64,000 nucleotides of DNA from Sphingobium sp. KCTC 72723 (GTDB lineage: Bacteria; Pseudomonadota; Alphaproteobacteria; Sphingomonadales; Sphingomonadaceae). Made by a program: the position numbers and the translations under genes. The notes beneath the pieces were generated by a model, which had not been told where the DNA came from, did no database searches, and worked only from the letters and a program-made list of their open reading frames with translations. Shown here in pieces: positions 25,895 through 35,055 of the stretch. The stretch spans positions 3,752,001 through 3,816,000 of the forward strand of contig NZ_CP060388.1 of NCBI RefSeq assembly GCF_014280435.1, in the 5' to 3' direction. Numbering within the stretch: position 1 is the stretch's first letter; each line of letters starts with the position of its first letter.

Positions 25895-26950
25895 ATGAGC
25901 TTCGACGCGCCGACGGATATGCCTATCAAGCCGCTTCTGGCCGTCCTCCACGGGGCCGTCGCACCCGTGCCGCCGATGTGGCTGATGCGGCAGGCCGGGC
26001 GCTATCTGCCCGAATATCGCGCGCTGCGGGCGGACAAGGGCGGCTTTCTCGAACTGGTCTATGACAGCGCGGCAGCAGCCGAAGTCACCGTCCAGCCGCT
26101 GCGCCGCTTCGGCTTCGACGGCGCGATCCTCTTTTCCGACATTTTGATCGTCCCCTACGCCATGGGGCAGCATCTGTGGTTCGAAACCGGCGAAGGCCCG
26201 CGCCTCGCCCCGATCCTGTCCGAAACCGACCTGTCGGCGCTGAAACCCGATTTTCAACGGTTCGAGGCCGTCTATGAAACAGTGCGGCAGGTAAAGGCGA
26301 TGCTCGACCCCGCCGTCACCTTTCTGGGCTTTGCGGGCAGCCCCTGGACCATCGCGACCTATATGGTGGCGGGACAGGGCAGCAAGGATCAGGGCGCAGC
26401 GCGACGGCTGGCCTATGGCGATCCGACCCGCTTTGCCGCACTGATCGACGCCATCATCGACGCCACCGTCACTTATCTGTCGGGCCAGATTCAGGCGGGC
26501 GTGGAAGCGGTGCAACTGTTCGACAGCTGGGCCGGCAGCCTCTCCCCGCTCCAGTTCGAACGGTGGGTGATTGCCCCCAACGCTGCGATCGTGCGCAAGC
26601 TGAAGGCGCTCCATCCCGCCATCCCCGTCATTGGCTTTCCCAAGGGCGCAGGCGCGAAACTGGCCGATTATGCCGCTGGCACCGGGGTCGATGCGATCGG
26701 CGTCGATGAAACGGTCGATCCCCACTGGGCCAACCGCGTGCTGCCCGCTGGCCTTCCGGTGCAGGGCAATCTCGATCCGCTGGCGCTGATCGCCGGGGGG
26801 CAGGCCGTGCGCGACGCGGTGGACAATATCCGCGCCGCCTTTGCCGACCGGCCCCATATCATGAACCTTGGCCATGGCATCCTGCCCGACACGCCGATCG
26901 CGCATGTCGAAGCCTTGCTGGCCTATGTGCGAGAGGGGGAGACTATCTGA
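25895..26950 (+). CDS. hemE: Uroporphyrinogen decarboxylase
   Basis: A 351-residue enzyme that converts uroporphyrinogen III to coproporphyrinogen III in heme synthesis. The family signature PPMWLMRQAGRYLPEYRALR lies near residues 28-47 (Arg side chains bind substrate carboxylates), and GFAGSPWTIATYM near 148-160. The ribosome site GAGAGA lies in the tail of the AT-rich tract. The stop overlaps the hemJ start (TGATG), which couples two heme steps. Confidence 0.97.
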   Translation: MSFDAPTDMPIKPLLAVLHGAVAPVPPMWLMRQAGRYLPEYRALRADKGGFLELVYDSAAAAEVTVQPLRRFGFDGAILFSDILIVPYAMGQHLWFETGEGPRLAPILSETDLSALKPDFQRFEAVYETVRQVKAMLDPAVTFLGFAGSPWTIATYMVAGQGSKDQGAARRLAYGDPTRFAALIDAIIDATVTYLSGQIQAGVEAVQLFDSWAGSLSPLQFERWVIAPNAAIVRKLKALHPAIPVIGFPKGAGAKLADYAAGTGVDAIGVDETVDPHWANRVLPAGLPVQGNLDPLALIAGGQAVRDAVDNIRAAFADRPHIMNLGHGILPDTPIAHVEALLAYVREGETI

Positions 26951-27390
26951 TGGCCTATCTGGGTGCAGCCTATCTGTGGGTGAAGGCGGCCCATGTCATC
27001 TTCGTCATCTTCCTGATGGCGGGACTGTTCATGATGCCGCGCTTCTTCGTCTATCATCAGGAAGCGGCCGTGGGTTCTGACGAGGACCGCAAATGGATCG
27101 ACCGGGAACAGCGGCTGCTCAAGATCATCCTCAACCCTTCGATCGTCCTGACCTGGCTGTTCGGGCTGATGCTGATGGTCGAAATCGGCGCATGGAGCTT
27201 TGGCTGGTTCCACCTGAAACTTTTGTTCGTGCTGGCGCTGTCGGGCTATCATGGCTGGATCGCCAGCTACGCCAAAAAACTCTCGCGTGGTCAGCGGACG
27301 ATGACCGACCGCCAGCTTCGCCTGTTCAACGAAGTCCCCGGCATCGCCGCCGCTGTCATCGTCATCGCCGTGATCGTAAAGCCGTTCTGA
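26950..27390 (+). CDS. hemJ: Protoporphyrinogen oxidase HemJ (CopD-like membrane protein)
   Basis: A 146-residue membrane protein with four predicted helices. The first carries VKAAHVIFVIFLMAGLFMMPRFF with the conserved His; LNPSIVLTWLFGLMLMVEIG and FHLKLLFVLALSGYHGWIASY follow, the latter with another conserved His region. HemJ oxidises protoporphyrinogen IX in many alphaproteobacteria that lack HemG/HemY. Gene coupling to hemE supports the role. Confidence 0.93.
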   Translation: MAYLGAAYLWVKAAHVIFVIFLMAGLFMMPRFFVYHQEAAVGSDEDRKWIDREQRLLKIILNPSIVLTWLFGLMLMVEIGAWSFGWFHLKLLFVLALSGYHGWIASYAKKLSRGQRTMTDRQLRLFNEVPGIAAAVIVIAVIVKPF

Positions 27391-27399
27391 CGCTGAAAT

Positions 27400-27457
27400 C
27401 CTCCCGCTGTGGGGGAGGTGGCTGGCCGCAGGCCAGACGGAGGGGTGTCACCCCCTC
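27400..27457. repeat. REP-like triple-hairpin intergenic element
   Basis: Three consecutive inverted repeats lie just after the hemJ stop: CCTCCC/GGGAGG (27400-27405, 27413-27418), CTGGCC/GGCCAG (27422-27427, 27431-27436) and GAGGGG/CCCCTC (27440-27445, 27452-27457). This layout resembles the dispersed intergenic palindromic units of sphingomonads. It may also end transcription between convergent hemJ and panC. Confidence 0.5.
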
Positions 27458-27483
27458 GATCAGCAGTGCAAAACCCGAAACTA

Positions 27484-27501
27484 GATAGTTAGCTAACTAT
27501 C
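27484..27501. other. Perfect 18-bp palindrome
   Basis: GATAGTTAGCTAACTATC is a perfect palindrome located five bases beyond the panC stop, between convergent hemJ and panC. It is AT-rich compared with its surroundings. It could be a protein-binding site, part of the adjacent repeat, or a terminator stem without loop; the sequence does not decide. Confidence 0.55.
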
Positions 27502-27505
27502 CAAA

Positions 27506-28354
27506 TCACCGAACCGGCGCCACTGCGATATTGTCGATCAACCGGGTCTTGCCCAGCTTCGCCGCCCCCAGCAACCGGGCCGGACGGTCCAGCACCGTCA
27601 TTTCCTCCAGCGTCTCAGCGTCGCACAACGTCACATAGTCGATCGGACCAAAGCCATGATTTTCCAGTAATATTCTGGCCTTCTCCGTCGCCGACGCGAT
27701 GCTGGCACCCTTCTCCATCTGCCGCTTGGCTTCCCCCAAGGCACGCGGCAACGCCAGCGCCGCCTTGCGCTCGGCTTCGCTCAGATAGGCATTGCGGGAG
27801 GAAAGGGCGAGGCCGTCCTCGGCCCTTTGGGTCGGCATTCCGACGATTTCGATATCATTGTCCATGTCGCTGTTCATCCGGCGGATCACGGCCAGTTGCT
27901 GATAGTCCTTCTCGCCGAAAATCGCGACATCGGGCTGCACCTGGTTGAACAGTTTCAGGACCACCGTGGCGACCCCGTTGAAATGGCCGGGCCGCGCTGC
28001 CCCGTCCAGCCCGTCGCTCACTCCCGTCACGCTGACATTGGTGGCAAAGCCTGCCGGATACATGACCGCGACCGTGGGCATCCACAAAATATCCACCCCC
28101 GCCGCGCCCAGCATCTGCGCATCCTTGGCCTCCCGCCGGGGATAGGCGTCCAGATCCTCGTTCGGCCCGAACTGTTTGGGATTGACGAAGATCGACACCA
28201 CCACATGCCGCCCATGCCGCCGCGCTTCTTCCACCAGCGCCATATGCCCGTCATGCAAAGCGCCCATGGTCGGCACCAACACCAACGGCTTTCCGTCGCT
28301 TTTGAGCGCCTGGACAGCGGCGCGAAGGGCGGGCAGATCAGACAGGGTTTGCAC
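27506..28354 (-). CDS. panC: Pantothenate synthetase
   Basis: A 282-residue ATP-dependent ligase that joins pantoate and beta-alanine. Conserved blocks are VPTMGALHDGHMALVEEA (about residues 27-44, with the HxGH of the nucleotidyltransferase fold), FVNPKQFGPNEDLDAYPR and FGEKDYQQLAVIRRM. MipZ is encoded divergently upstream, the usual alphaproteobacterial pairing. Confidence 0.96.
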   Translation of the reverse strand: MQTLSDLPALRAAVQALKSDGKPLVLVPTMGALHDGHMALVEEARRHGRHVVVSIFVNPKQFGPNEDLDAYPRREAKDAQMLGAAGVDILWMPTVAVMYPAGFATNVSVTGVSDGLDGAARPGHFNGVATVVLKLFNQVQPDVAIFGEKDYQQLAVIRRMNSDMDNDIEIVGMPTQRAEDGLALSSRNAYLSEAERKAALALPRALGEAKRQMEKGASIASATEKARILLENHGFGPIDYVTLCDAETLEEMTVLDRPARLLGAAKLGKTRLIDNIAVAPVR

Positions 28355-28464
28355 GTTAGGAACGGCTCCGATAAGGGCAGGGGGACAAGGGGACGACCTG
28401 CTAGGCTGCGGCCTTTGCGACCGTCAAGAATCATTGCGACAATCAACGGGGTTATCAAGGTCCA

Positions 28465-29271
28465 ATGGCCAATACGCAGCCGCATCTCATCGTTTTCGCC
28501 AATGAAAAGGGCGGCACCGGCAAATCCACCACGGCGGTCCACACTGCCATTGCGTTGACGGCGCTGGGCCATCGCGTCGGCATGATCGACCTCGACCCGC
28601 GCCAGCGCACCGTCACCCGCTATCTGGAAAACCGCGCCGAAACCGCGCGTCGGCGGGACATCGAACTGGTCGCCCCGGACTTTGCCGTGCTGAAGGGCGA
28701 CAGCATCGACGCGCTGGAAAGCGAAGTGGCGGCCGTGTCGGAGGGCAAGGATTTCCTCGTCGTCGACACCCCCGGCCGCGACGATGCCTTCGCCCGCCAC
28801 ATGGCCGCCCGCGCCAACACGCTGGTCACGCCGATGAACGACAGTTTCGTCGATTTCGACCTGATCGGTCAGGTCGACGCCGAAACCTTCAAGGTGCGCC
28901 GCCTGTCCTTCTATTCCGAACTCATCTTTGAAGCGCGCAAGACCCGCGCAAAGGCCGACGGCGTGTCGATCGACTGGGTCGTGCTGCGCAACCGCGTCCA
29001 GCATCATGACGCCCGCAACAAGAAGCGGGTCGGCGACGCGCTGATGGAACTCTCGCGCCGGGTCGGCTTCCGCGTCATTCCAGGCTTGTCGGAGCGCGTC
29101 ATCTTCCGCGAATTGTTCCCGTCCGGCCTGACCTTGCTCGACAAGGGCCATCTGGGCGACCTGGGCGTCAGCCACATCGCCGCGCGGCAGGAATTGCGCG
29201 AAATGGTGGCCGGCCTCGCCTTGCCCGAACGGGCGGGTGCAGGCTCGATGGACCTGATCGGCGCGGCCTGA
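28465..29271 (+). CDS. mipZ: Division plane positioning ATPase MipZ
   Basis: A 268-residue P-loop ATPase of the ParA/MinD superfamily. The deviant Walker A is FANEKGGTGKSTTAVH (about residues 11-26); MIDLDPRQRTVTRYLENRA follows, then VVDTPGRDDAFAR as Walker B. In Caulobacter MipZ forms a gradient from the ParB-bound origins and keeps FtsZ away from the poles. Its place about 2.5 kb from the putative origin suits this function. It is followed by the J-domain gene with an ATGA overlap. Confidence 0.93.
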   Translation: MANTQPHLIVFANEKGGTGKSTTAVHTAIALTALGHRVGMIDLDPRQRTVTRYLENRAETARRRDIELVAPDFAVLKGDSIDALESEVAAVSEGKDFLVVDTPGRDDAFARHMAARANTLVTPMNDSFVDFDLIGQVDAETFKVRRLSFYSELIFEARKTRAKADGVSIDWVVLRNRVQHHDARNKKRVGDALMELSRRVGFRVIPGLSERVIFRELFPSGLTLLDKGHLGDLGVSHIAARQELREMVAGLALPERAGAGSMDLIGAA

Positions 29272-29714
29272 TGGGCTGGCTTGCGCTGCTGCTCGCTGGC
29301 CTTGCCGGCTGGCTTATCTGGACAGGAAGGCTGCAACGCATGACGGCAAAGGATGGCATGGCGCTCGGTATCGCGCTGGTCGGCGCGGTGCTGGCGGCCA
29401 AGGGCAAGCCGGTTATCGGCGCGCCGCTGCTGGTCGGCACGGCGCTATTCTTCCTGCGCCAGGGCAATGCCAAGGCCAAGGCGCGGGCCAGCCGCCGGAC
29501 CGCGAAACCTGCCGCGCCGCGCGCCGATGACGTGGCGCGCGCGCGGGCAACGCTGGGCGTCGCACCCGATGCCGACGCAGGCGCGATCCGTGCCGCCCAT
29601 CGCCGCCTGATCGCCTCGGTCCACCCCGACAAGGGCGGGACGGAGGCATTGGCGGCGCAGATCAATGCCGCGCGCGACCTGCTGATCGCCGATCAGGCCG
29701 ACCGGCAGGCCTGA
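29271..29714 (+). CDS. Membrane-anchored J-domain protein
   Basis: A 147-residue protein with two short hydrophobic segments (about residues 1-19 and 30-62) followed by a basic linker. A C-terminal J-domain remnant (about 85-147) carries the HPDK tetrapeptide in RRLIASVHPDKGGTEALAAQ. The HPD would stimulate the ATPase of DnaK at the membrane. It resembles the TIM14/DnaJ-like membrane proteins often found after mipZ. The start overlaps the mipZ stop (ATGA). Confidence 0.88.
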   Translation: MGWLALLLAGLAGWLIWTGRLQRMTAKDGMALGIALVGAVLAAKGKPVIGAPLLVGTALFFLRQGNAKAKARASRRTAKPAAPRADDVARARATLGVAPDADAGAIRAAHRRLIASVHPDKGGTEALAAQINAARDLLIADQADRQA

Positions 29715-29724
29715 CCGCCCCGCC

Positions 29725-31092
29725 ATGACCCATAGCTTCCACCCCAGCCTGCTGCGCGACTATGATGTGCGCGGCACGGTGGGGCGGACGCTGGGGGAGG
29801 GGGATGCTTTCGCGCTGGGACGCAGTTTCGGCACCGTCATTCTGCGCGACGGCGGCTCAAAAGTCGCGGTCGGCTATGACGGGCGGCTCAGTTCGCCGAT
29901 GCTGGAAACCCCGCTGGTCGCGGGCCTTGTCGCCACTGGCATCACCGTGTCGCGCATCGGCCTTGGTCCCACGCCCATGCTCTACCATGCCGAAGCGACT
30001 GGCGAAGTCGATGGCGCCATTCAGGTAACTGGCAGCCATAATCCCCGCGACGATAATGGCTTCAAGCTGGTGAAGGGCCATGCGCCTTTTTTCGGCGCCG
30101 ACCTTGCCCGGCTGGGCGTCATGGCGGCGGCGGGCGATTGGGAATCGGGGCAGGGCAGGGTCAGGCAAGCGCCTGCCATGGACGCCTATGTCGCCCGGCT
30201 GCTCGCCGGATTCGATGGCCCCGCCTGCCACATCGGCTGGGACGCGGGCAATGGCGCGGCCGGTCCCGTGGTCGATCAACTGGTGCAGCGCCTGCCCGGC
30301 GAGCATCATTTGTTGTTCACCGATATAGACGGCAATTTTCCCAACCATCATCCCGATCCTTCGCAGGACGCCAATCTGGCCGACCTGCGCGCGCTCGTCC
30401 TTGCCAAGTCGCTCGATTTCGGCGTGGCTTTCGATGGCGATGGCGACCGGATCGGCGTGATCGACGGGTTGGGCCGGACCATTGCGGGCGACGAACTGAT
30501 CGGCCTGTTCGCGCAGGATGTACTGCTAAACCGGCCAGGTGCCACGATCGTCGCCGACGTCAAGACCAGCCAGGCCGTGTTCGACCGCATCATCGAACTG
30601 GGCGGCAAAGCCGACATGGCAAAAACCGGCCACAGCCATATCAAGTCCAGAATGAAGCAGATTGATGCCGCGCTGGGCGGCGAAATGACCGGGCATCTGT
30701 TCTTCGCCGACGATTATTACGGGTTCGACGATGGCCTCTACGCCGCGATACGCCTGATCCGCGCGGTCGGAACGCTGGGCCGCAGCGTGATCGCCATGCG
30801 TGACGCCATGCCGCAACGGACCAACACCCCCGAATTCCGCTTCCCGGTCGCGGAAGACCGCAAATTCGCGGTGATCGGCGAGATACAGGCCCGGCTGCGC
30901 GCGCAAAATGCCGACGTCAACGCGATCGACGGCGTCCGCGTGCGCACGGCGGACGGATGGTGGCTGCTACGCGCCTCCAATACCGAGGCTGCACTGGTCG
31001 CGCGAGCGGAGGCGGACGATCCGCCCGGCCTGACCCGGCTTTTGGCGCAGATCGATTCGCAACTGCGCGAATCCGGCATAAAACGGAGCTGA
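29725..31092 (+). CDS. pgmG: Phosphomannomutase/phosphoglucomutase
   Basis: A 455-residue alpha-D-phosphohexomutase. The active-site phosphoserine loop is VTGSHNPRDDNGFK (about residues 101-114), the metal-binding loop is AFDGDGDRIGVID (about 236-248), and the sugar loop is GEMTGHLFF. It interconverts mannose-6-P/mannose-1-P and glucose-6-P/glucose-1-P for nucleotide sugars; in sphingomonads this supplies sphingan and LPS precursors. It follows the J-domain gene by 10 bp. Confidence 0.94.
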   Translation: MTHSFHPSLLRDYDVRGTVGRTLGEGDAFALGRSFGTVILRDGGSKVAVGYDGRLSSPMLETPLVAGLVATGITVSRIGLGPTPMLYHAEATGEVDGAIQVTGSHNPRDDNGFKLVKGHAPFFGADLARLGVMAAAGDWESGQGRVRQAPAMDAYVARLLAGFDGPACHIGWDAGNGAAGPVVDQLVQRLPGEHHLLFTDIDGNFPNHHPDPSQDANLADLRALVLAKSLDFGVAFDGDGDRIGVIDGLGRTIAGDELIGLFAQDVLLNRPGATIVADVKTSQAVFDRIIELGGKADMAKTGHSHIKSRMKQIDAALGGEMTGHLFFADDYYGFDDGLYAAIRLIRAVGTLGRSVIAMRDAMPQRTNTPEFRFPVAEDRKFAVIGEIQARLRAQNADVNAIDGVRVRTADGWWLLRASNTEAALVARAEADDPPGLTRLLAQIDSQLRESGIKRS

Positions 31093-31174
31093 ACCCGCGT
31101 CGCGCAGAAAAAATGATATCGTTGTCATCCTGATCGCCGCATCATTCCCTTACGGAAAGCGAGATATGGGCGAA

Positions 31175-31195
31175 CGATTGCAGAAAACGCAATCG
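31175..31195. promoter_or_regulatory. Inverted repeat 62 bp upstream of small RNA copy 1
   Basis: CGATTGCA-GAAAA-CGCAATCG: 8-bp half-sites of a shared pattern, 7 bp of which pair perfectly here, centred at 31185. The same motif occurs at identical distance before small RNA copy 2. The centre at about -62 from the predicted 5' end is where class I activators bind. The binding protein is unknown. Confidence 0.6.
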
Positions 31196-31246
31196 CCGGT
31201 CCATCTTTCGCATTTGGCAGGTCGCGCATTGCACCGCAAAAGGAGC

Positions 31247-31309
31247 GGGCCTTTCAGGCATCCTCTCCTAAAACTTTCAAGGCCGTCCCATCTGGGGCGG
31301 CTTTTTTTT
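31247..31309 (+). ncRNA. Putative trans-acting small RNA, copy 1 (suhB/mmgR-like)
   Basis: A predicted RNA of about 63 nt in the 423-bp gap between pgmG and fadL. From 5' it has GGGCCTTTCAGG, which folds as GCCU-UUC-AGGC. A single-stranded ATCCTCTCCTAAAAC with an anti-Shine-Dalgarno CCTCTCCT follows, then TTTCAAG and a strong terminator hairpin (31282-31289 with 31294-31301) with eight T's. A weak promoter TTTGGC-N17-GCAAAA precedes it. The layout matches alphaproteobacterial sRNAs such as SuhB/MmgR, which block ribosome binding on target mRNAs. Assignment to that family is inference; the paralog at 38135 shares the first 27 bases and is the best evidence of function. Confidence 0.78.
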
Positions 31310-31515
31310 GGCCTGCGACTTACCCGGCCTGTTCCCTTCCTGCCGTAGCGTTCCCGCGCCCGATAACCATCTGCCGCACCGAAAATGCGATGAATCGGGC
31401 CGCTATGACACTGGAAATTAACCACAAGGCTGATATGCGCCCTGCCCGAACAATAGAGCCGCGCCAGTAATCGCTGCCGACAAGGGTCGCCAAAATTTAC
31501 CGTAGAGGATTTGCC

Positions 31516-32814
31516 ATGTTGCCTGACCGTCGCCTTCTCACCTTCCTGCTTGCGACCGCTGCGCTGGCGGCGCCTGTCCCGGCGCTGGCCGGGGGCTTCT
31601 ATCTTCAGGAACAATCGCCCAAGGAAACCGGGCGTGCGCTGTCGGGCGGCGCGGCGGCAGGCGACGATCCCTCGACCATCTATTTCAATCCCGCCGCCAT
31701 GACGCAATTGTCGGGCATCCAGACCTCGATCGGCGGCATTGCCCTGCTGGCGGAAGCGCGGCAGACCAATCGGGGCAGCAGCCGCACCATTCCGGGTGTC
31801 GCAACCCGCGTGCCGGTCACTGGCAATGACGGCGGCAATGCGTTCGAAAAAGTCATTCCCATCCCCAGCTTCTACGCCAGCGCGCAGGTCAATGACCGGC
31901 TCTGGCTGGGCCTGGGCGTCAACGCGCCCTTTGGCCTGAAACTGGAATATGATGACGGCTTTTTCGGTCGCTATGACTCGCTCTACACCGACCTTAAAAC
32001 CTATAATATCCAGCCGTCTGCCGCCTATAAGCTGAGCGACAGCCTGTCGGTCGGTGGCGGAGTGGACGTGCAATATGTCAAGGTCACACTGACCAACGCC
32101 CTGCCGCAACTCTCGCCGCTGCTGGCCGATGGCCATGCCTCGGTCGAGGGAGACGACTGGTCGGTCGGCTGGAACGCCGGGCTGTTCTATACGCTGGGCG
32201 ACACCAATTTCGGCGTCCATTATCGCTCGCGCATGAAGCACGGGCTTCAGGGCGAACAGGTGATTTCCGGCCTGCTGGGACCGCTGGCCGGTGCGAACGG
32301 GACCTTCGCCGCCACCGCGCCACTGACTCTGCCCGACATCGTGACCGTCAGCATGACGCACAAGCTGACGCCGCAATTGCGCGCGATGCTGACCGCGCGC
32401 TGGTACAACTGGTCGGTGTTCAAAAGCATCACGATCAACACCGCCACCAGCAGCTCGGTCAAGGAACTGGACTATCGCGACAGTTTCAGCGTCAGCGCTG
32501 GCGGCGAATATGACGTCAATGATCGTCTGACCCTGCGCGCCGGCACGATGTTCGACCGCACCCCCACCAACCCGCAGCATCTGACCACCCGCGTCCCCGA
32601 TGGCGACCGCGTCTGGCTGACCGGCGGCGCGACCTGGAACCTGTCGGACGCCTTCGCCCTCAACATGAGCTACGCCCATACTTTCGTGGCAAAGGCGAAC
32701 ATCATCCGCCCGGACAGCTATTTCCCCGCACCCGCCACCGTGACCGCAACCACTTTGTCGCAGACCAGCGGCAATGCGGACCAGATCGCCGCTTCCCTTA
32801 CGATGCGTTTCTGA
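31516..32814 (+). CDS. Outer-membrane long-chain fatty acid/hydrocarbon transporter (FadL/TodX family)
   Basis: A 432-residue beta-barrel protein with a signal peptide cleaved after PALA. The mature N-terminus GGFYLQEQSPKETGRALSGG and DDPSTIYFNPAAMTQL are FadL-family hallmarks (the NPA block is near residue 57). The protein ends in LTMRF with terminal Phe, as for barrel insertion. It would allow diffusion of hydrophobic compounds such as fatty acids or aromatics. The start follows AGAGGA by six bases. Confidence 0.93.
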   Translation: MLPDRRLLTFLLATAALAAPVPALAGGFYLQEQSPKETGRALSGGAAAGDDPSTIYFNPAAMTQLSGIQTSIGGIALLAEARQTNRGSSRTIPGVATRVPVTGNDGGNAFEKVIPIPSFYASAQVNDRLWLGLGVNAPFGLKLEYDDGFFGRYDSLYTDLKTYNIQPSAAYKLSDSLSVGGGVDVQYVKVTLTNALPQLSPLLADGHASVEGDDWSVGWNAGLFYTLGDTNFGVHYRSRMKHGLQGEQVISGLLGPLAGANGTFAATAPLTLPDIVTVSMTHKLTPQLRAMLTARWYNWSVFKSITINTATSSSVKELDYRDSFSVSAGGEYDVNDRLTLRAGTMFDRTPTNPQHLTTRVPDGDRVWLTGGATWNLSDAFALNMSYAHTFVAKANIIRPDSYFPAPATVTATTLSQTSGNADQIAASLTMRF

Positions 32815-32820
32815 CTGTCG

Positions 32821-32900
32821 CCGCACCGGCCCACACCCCCACCCGGCCGCCCATTCAGGATATTCTGTGGGCGGCCGGGTGGGGGTGTGGGCCGGTGCGG
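32821..32900. repeat. Long perfect palindromic element, copy 1
   Basis: Two 33-bp arms (32821-32853, 32868-32900) are exact reverse complements around the 14-base loop TTCAGGATATTCTG. The arms contain CCACACCCCCACCC. A degenerate copy in opposite orientation lies at 58496-58575. It follows fadL by six bases, so it may end transcription before ispG, but the repetition points to a dispersed palindromic element. Confidence 0.9.
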
Positions 32901-32980
32901 GCTGAAACGACAAACGCCAACGCTTCTAACCGTCACCAAACATCCCTATAGGGGCTTCGTAACCACGGAGCCTCTTTTTC

Positions 32981-34141
32981 ATGTCCGACCATAATCCCGG
33001 CCTGCGTCCCTGGCGCGACATTGCCCGCCGTCAGAGCCGCCAGATCATGGTCGGCAATGTGCCGGTGGGTGGCGGCGCGCCGGTCACGGTCCAGACGATG
33101 ACCAACACGCTGACCCATGACATCAAAGGCACGATCGACCAGATCCGCCGGTGCGAGGATGCGGGCGTGGACATCATCCGCGTGTCCTGCCCGGACGAGG
33201 AATCGACCGCCGCGCTGAAACAGATCGTCCGCGCCGCCCGCGTGCCGATCGTCGCGGACATTCATTTCCACTATAAACGCGCGCTCGAAGCGGCCGATGC
33301 CGGCGCGGCCTGCCTGCGCATCAATCCGGGCAATATCGGGTCGGCGGCACGGGTGAAGGAAGTGGTCGACGCGGCCAAGGCGAACAATTGCGCCATCCGC
33401 ATCGGCGTGAATGGCGGCAGCCTCGAAAAAGACCTGCTCGAAAAATATGGCGAACCCTGCCCCGAAGCGCTGGTCGAAAGCGCGCTCGACCATATCAAGC
33501 TGCTGCAGGATCAGGATTTCCATGCATATAAGGTCGCGGTAAAGGCCAGCGACGTGTTCCTCGCCGTCGCGGCCTATATGCAACTGGCCGAAGCGGTCGA
33601 TTGCCCGCTCCATCTGGGTATTACCGAAGCAGGCGGCCTGATCGGCGGCACGGTGAAAAGCGCGATCGGCATCGGCAACCTGCTCTGGGCCGGGATCGGC
33701 GACACGATCCGCGTGTCCCTCTCCGCCGAACCGGAGGAAGAAGTGCGGGTCGGCTATGAAATCCTGAAATCCCTGGGCATCCGCACGCGCGGCGTAAAAG
33801 TGATTAGCTGCCCGTCCTGCGCGCGGCAGGGCTTCGACGTCATCCGCACCGTGCAGGCGCTGGAAGAACGGCTCCAGCATATCCACACGCCGCTCTCGCT
33901 GTCCGTCCTGGGCTGCGTCGTCAACGGTCCCGGCGAAGCGCGCGAAACCGACATCGGCCTGACCGGCGGCGGCAATGGCAAGCATATGGTCTATCTGTCT
34001 GGCATCACCGACCACACCGTGCAGGACGAAGGCGTGGTCGACCATATCGTCCGCCTGGTCGAAGCCAAGGCCGCCGAAATAGAGGCCGCCAGCGCCGAAG
34101 CCGACATGACCGACGCGGGCAAGGCGGAAGCGGCGGAGTGA
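32981..34141 (+). CDS. ispG: 4-hydroxy-3-methylbut-2-enyl diphosphate synthase
   Basis: A 386-residue iron-sulfur enzyme of the MEP isoprenoid pathway. The N-terminal TIM barrel includes [14 protein letters not shown] and [14 protein letters not shown]. The cluster ligands are in [13 protein letters not shown] (about residues 275-287) and [11 protein letters not shown] (about 310-320). It ends in a long Glu/Ala-rich tail. The stop overlaps the GTG start of the transporter gene. Confidence 0.97.
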   Translation: MSDHNPGLRPWRDIARRQSRQIMVGNVPVGGGAPVTVQTMTNTLTHDIKGTIDQIRRCEDAGVDIIRVSCPDEESTAALKQIVRAARVPIVADIHFHYKRALEAADAGAACLRINPGNIGSAARVKEVVDAAKANNCAIRIGVNGGSLEKDLLEKYGEPCPEALVESALDHIKLLQDQDFHAYKVAVKASDVFLAVAAYMQLAEAVDCPLHLGITEAGGLIGGTVKSAIGIGNLLWAGIGDTIRVSLSAEPEEEVRVGYEILKSLGIRTRGVKVISCPSCARQGFDVIRTVQALEERLQHIHTPLSLSVLGCVVNGPGEARETDIGLTGGGNGKHMVYLSGITDHTVQDEGVVDHIVRLVEAKAAEIEAASAEADMTDAGKAEAAE

Positions 34142-35055
34142 GGCGCAGCAAGGATGCGCCTTCTGCTATAGCCTTTGCCATCCCCTTTGCCGTCTGCTGC
34201 GCCGGTGTGGCGCTGTTTTCGGTGATGGACGCCGCGATGAAGGGGTTGAGCCTCGCCATCGGCCTCTACAACGCCCTGTTCTGGCGCGCGGTGACGGGGA
34301 CGGTGCTGGGCCTGTGCCTGATGCTGGTCACGCGCCAGCGCTGGCCCGGTCGCGCGGTGCTGCGCATCCATCTGCTGCGCGGGACCGTCGTGGCGATCAT
34401 GGCGTTGCTGTTCTTCTGGGCGCTCATGCGGATGCCGCTCGCCGAAGCGATTGCCTTGTCCTTCATCGCGCCGCTGATCGCGCTCTACCTCGCCGCGCTG
34501 CTGCTGCATGAACGGGTCGGGCGGCAGGCGATCGGCGCGTCGCTGCTGGGGCTGGTGGGTGTCGGCATCATCCTGTCGGGGCGCTTGCAGGGGCATTATG
34601 ATGCCGACGCGCTGCTGGGCGCGCTGGCGGTGCTTGGCTCTGCGGTGCTGTTCGCCTGGAACCTCATCATCCAGCGGCAACAGGCGCAGGTCGCTTCCCC
34701 GATAGAGGTCGCTTTCTTCCAGCACCTCGTCATGCTGGGCGTGTTCGCGACTGGCGCGCCCTTCCTGCTGGCTGCACCACCGCTGCACGCCCTGCCGCTG
34801 GTGGTGCTGGCCGCAACCCTTGCCTTCACCTCGCTCGCCGCCCTGTCATGGGCCTATGCGCGGGCGGAGGCGCAGCGGCTCATCCCGGTGGAATATAGCG
34901 CCTTCGTCTGGGCCGCGATCGTCGGCTGGCTGGCGTTCGGGGAGCGTGTGACGCTGACCACGGTAGCAGGCGCCTTGCTGATCGTGGTCGCCTGCCTTAT
35001 CGCCGCGCGCACGAAACGGCCCGAACTGGCGCATGTGGAGGCAGGAACGGCATGA
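34138..35055 (+). CDS. DMT (EamA) family transporter
   Basis: A 305-residue permease with ten predicted membrane helices arranged as two EamA repeats (about residues 13-140 and 157-290). Helix 2 holds [20 protein letters not shown] and the second repeat [20 protein letters not shown]. The start is GTG, overlapping the ispG stop in GTGA. Substrate and direction are unknown; many family members export metabolites. Confidence 0.88.
   Translation: MRRSKDAPSAIAFAIPFAVCCAGVALFSVMDAAMKGLSLAIGLYNALFWRAVTGTVLGLCLMLVTRQRWPGRAVLRIHLLRGTVVAIMALLFFWALMRMPLAEAIALSFIAPLIALYLAALLLHERVGRQAIGASLLGLVGVGIILSGRLQGHYDADALLGALAVLGSAVLFAWNLIIQRQQAQVASPIEVAFFQHLVMLGVFATGAPFLLAAPPLHALPLVVLAATLAFTSLAALSWAYARAEAQRLIPVEYSAFVWAAIVGWLAFGERVTLTTVAGALLIVVACLIAARTKRPELAHVEAGTA

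Noticed and set aside
31166..31348. Sixty-codon frame over the small RNA locus
   Set aside because: It reads through the terminator and T-tract; conservation with the second locus is in RNA structure, not in reading frame.
31150..32913. Open frame of 587 codons antisense to fadL, covering the small RNA
   Set aside because: No recognisable domain; it runs through the palindrome and the sRNA terminator, and the plus strand holds a clear FadL protein.
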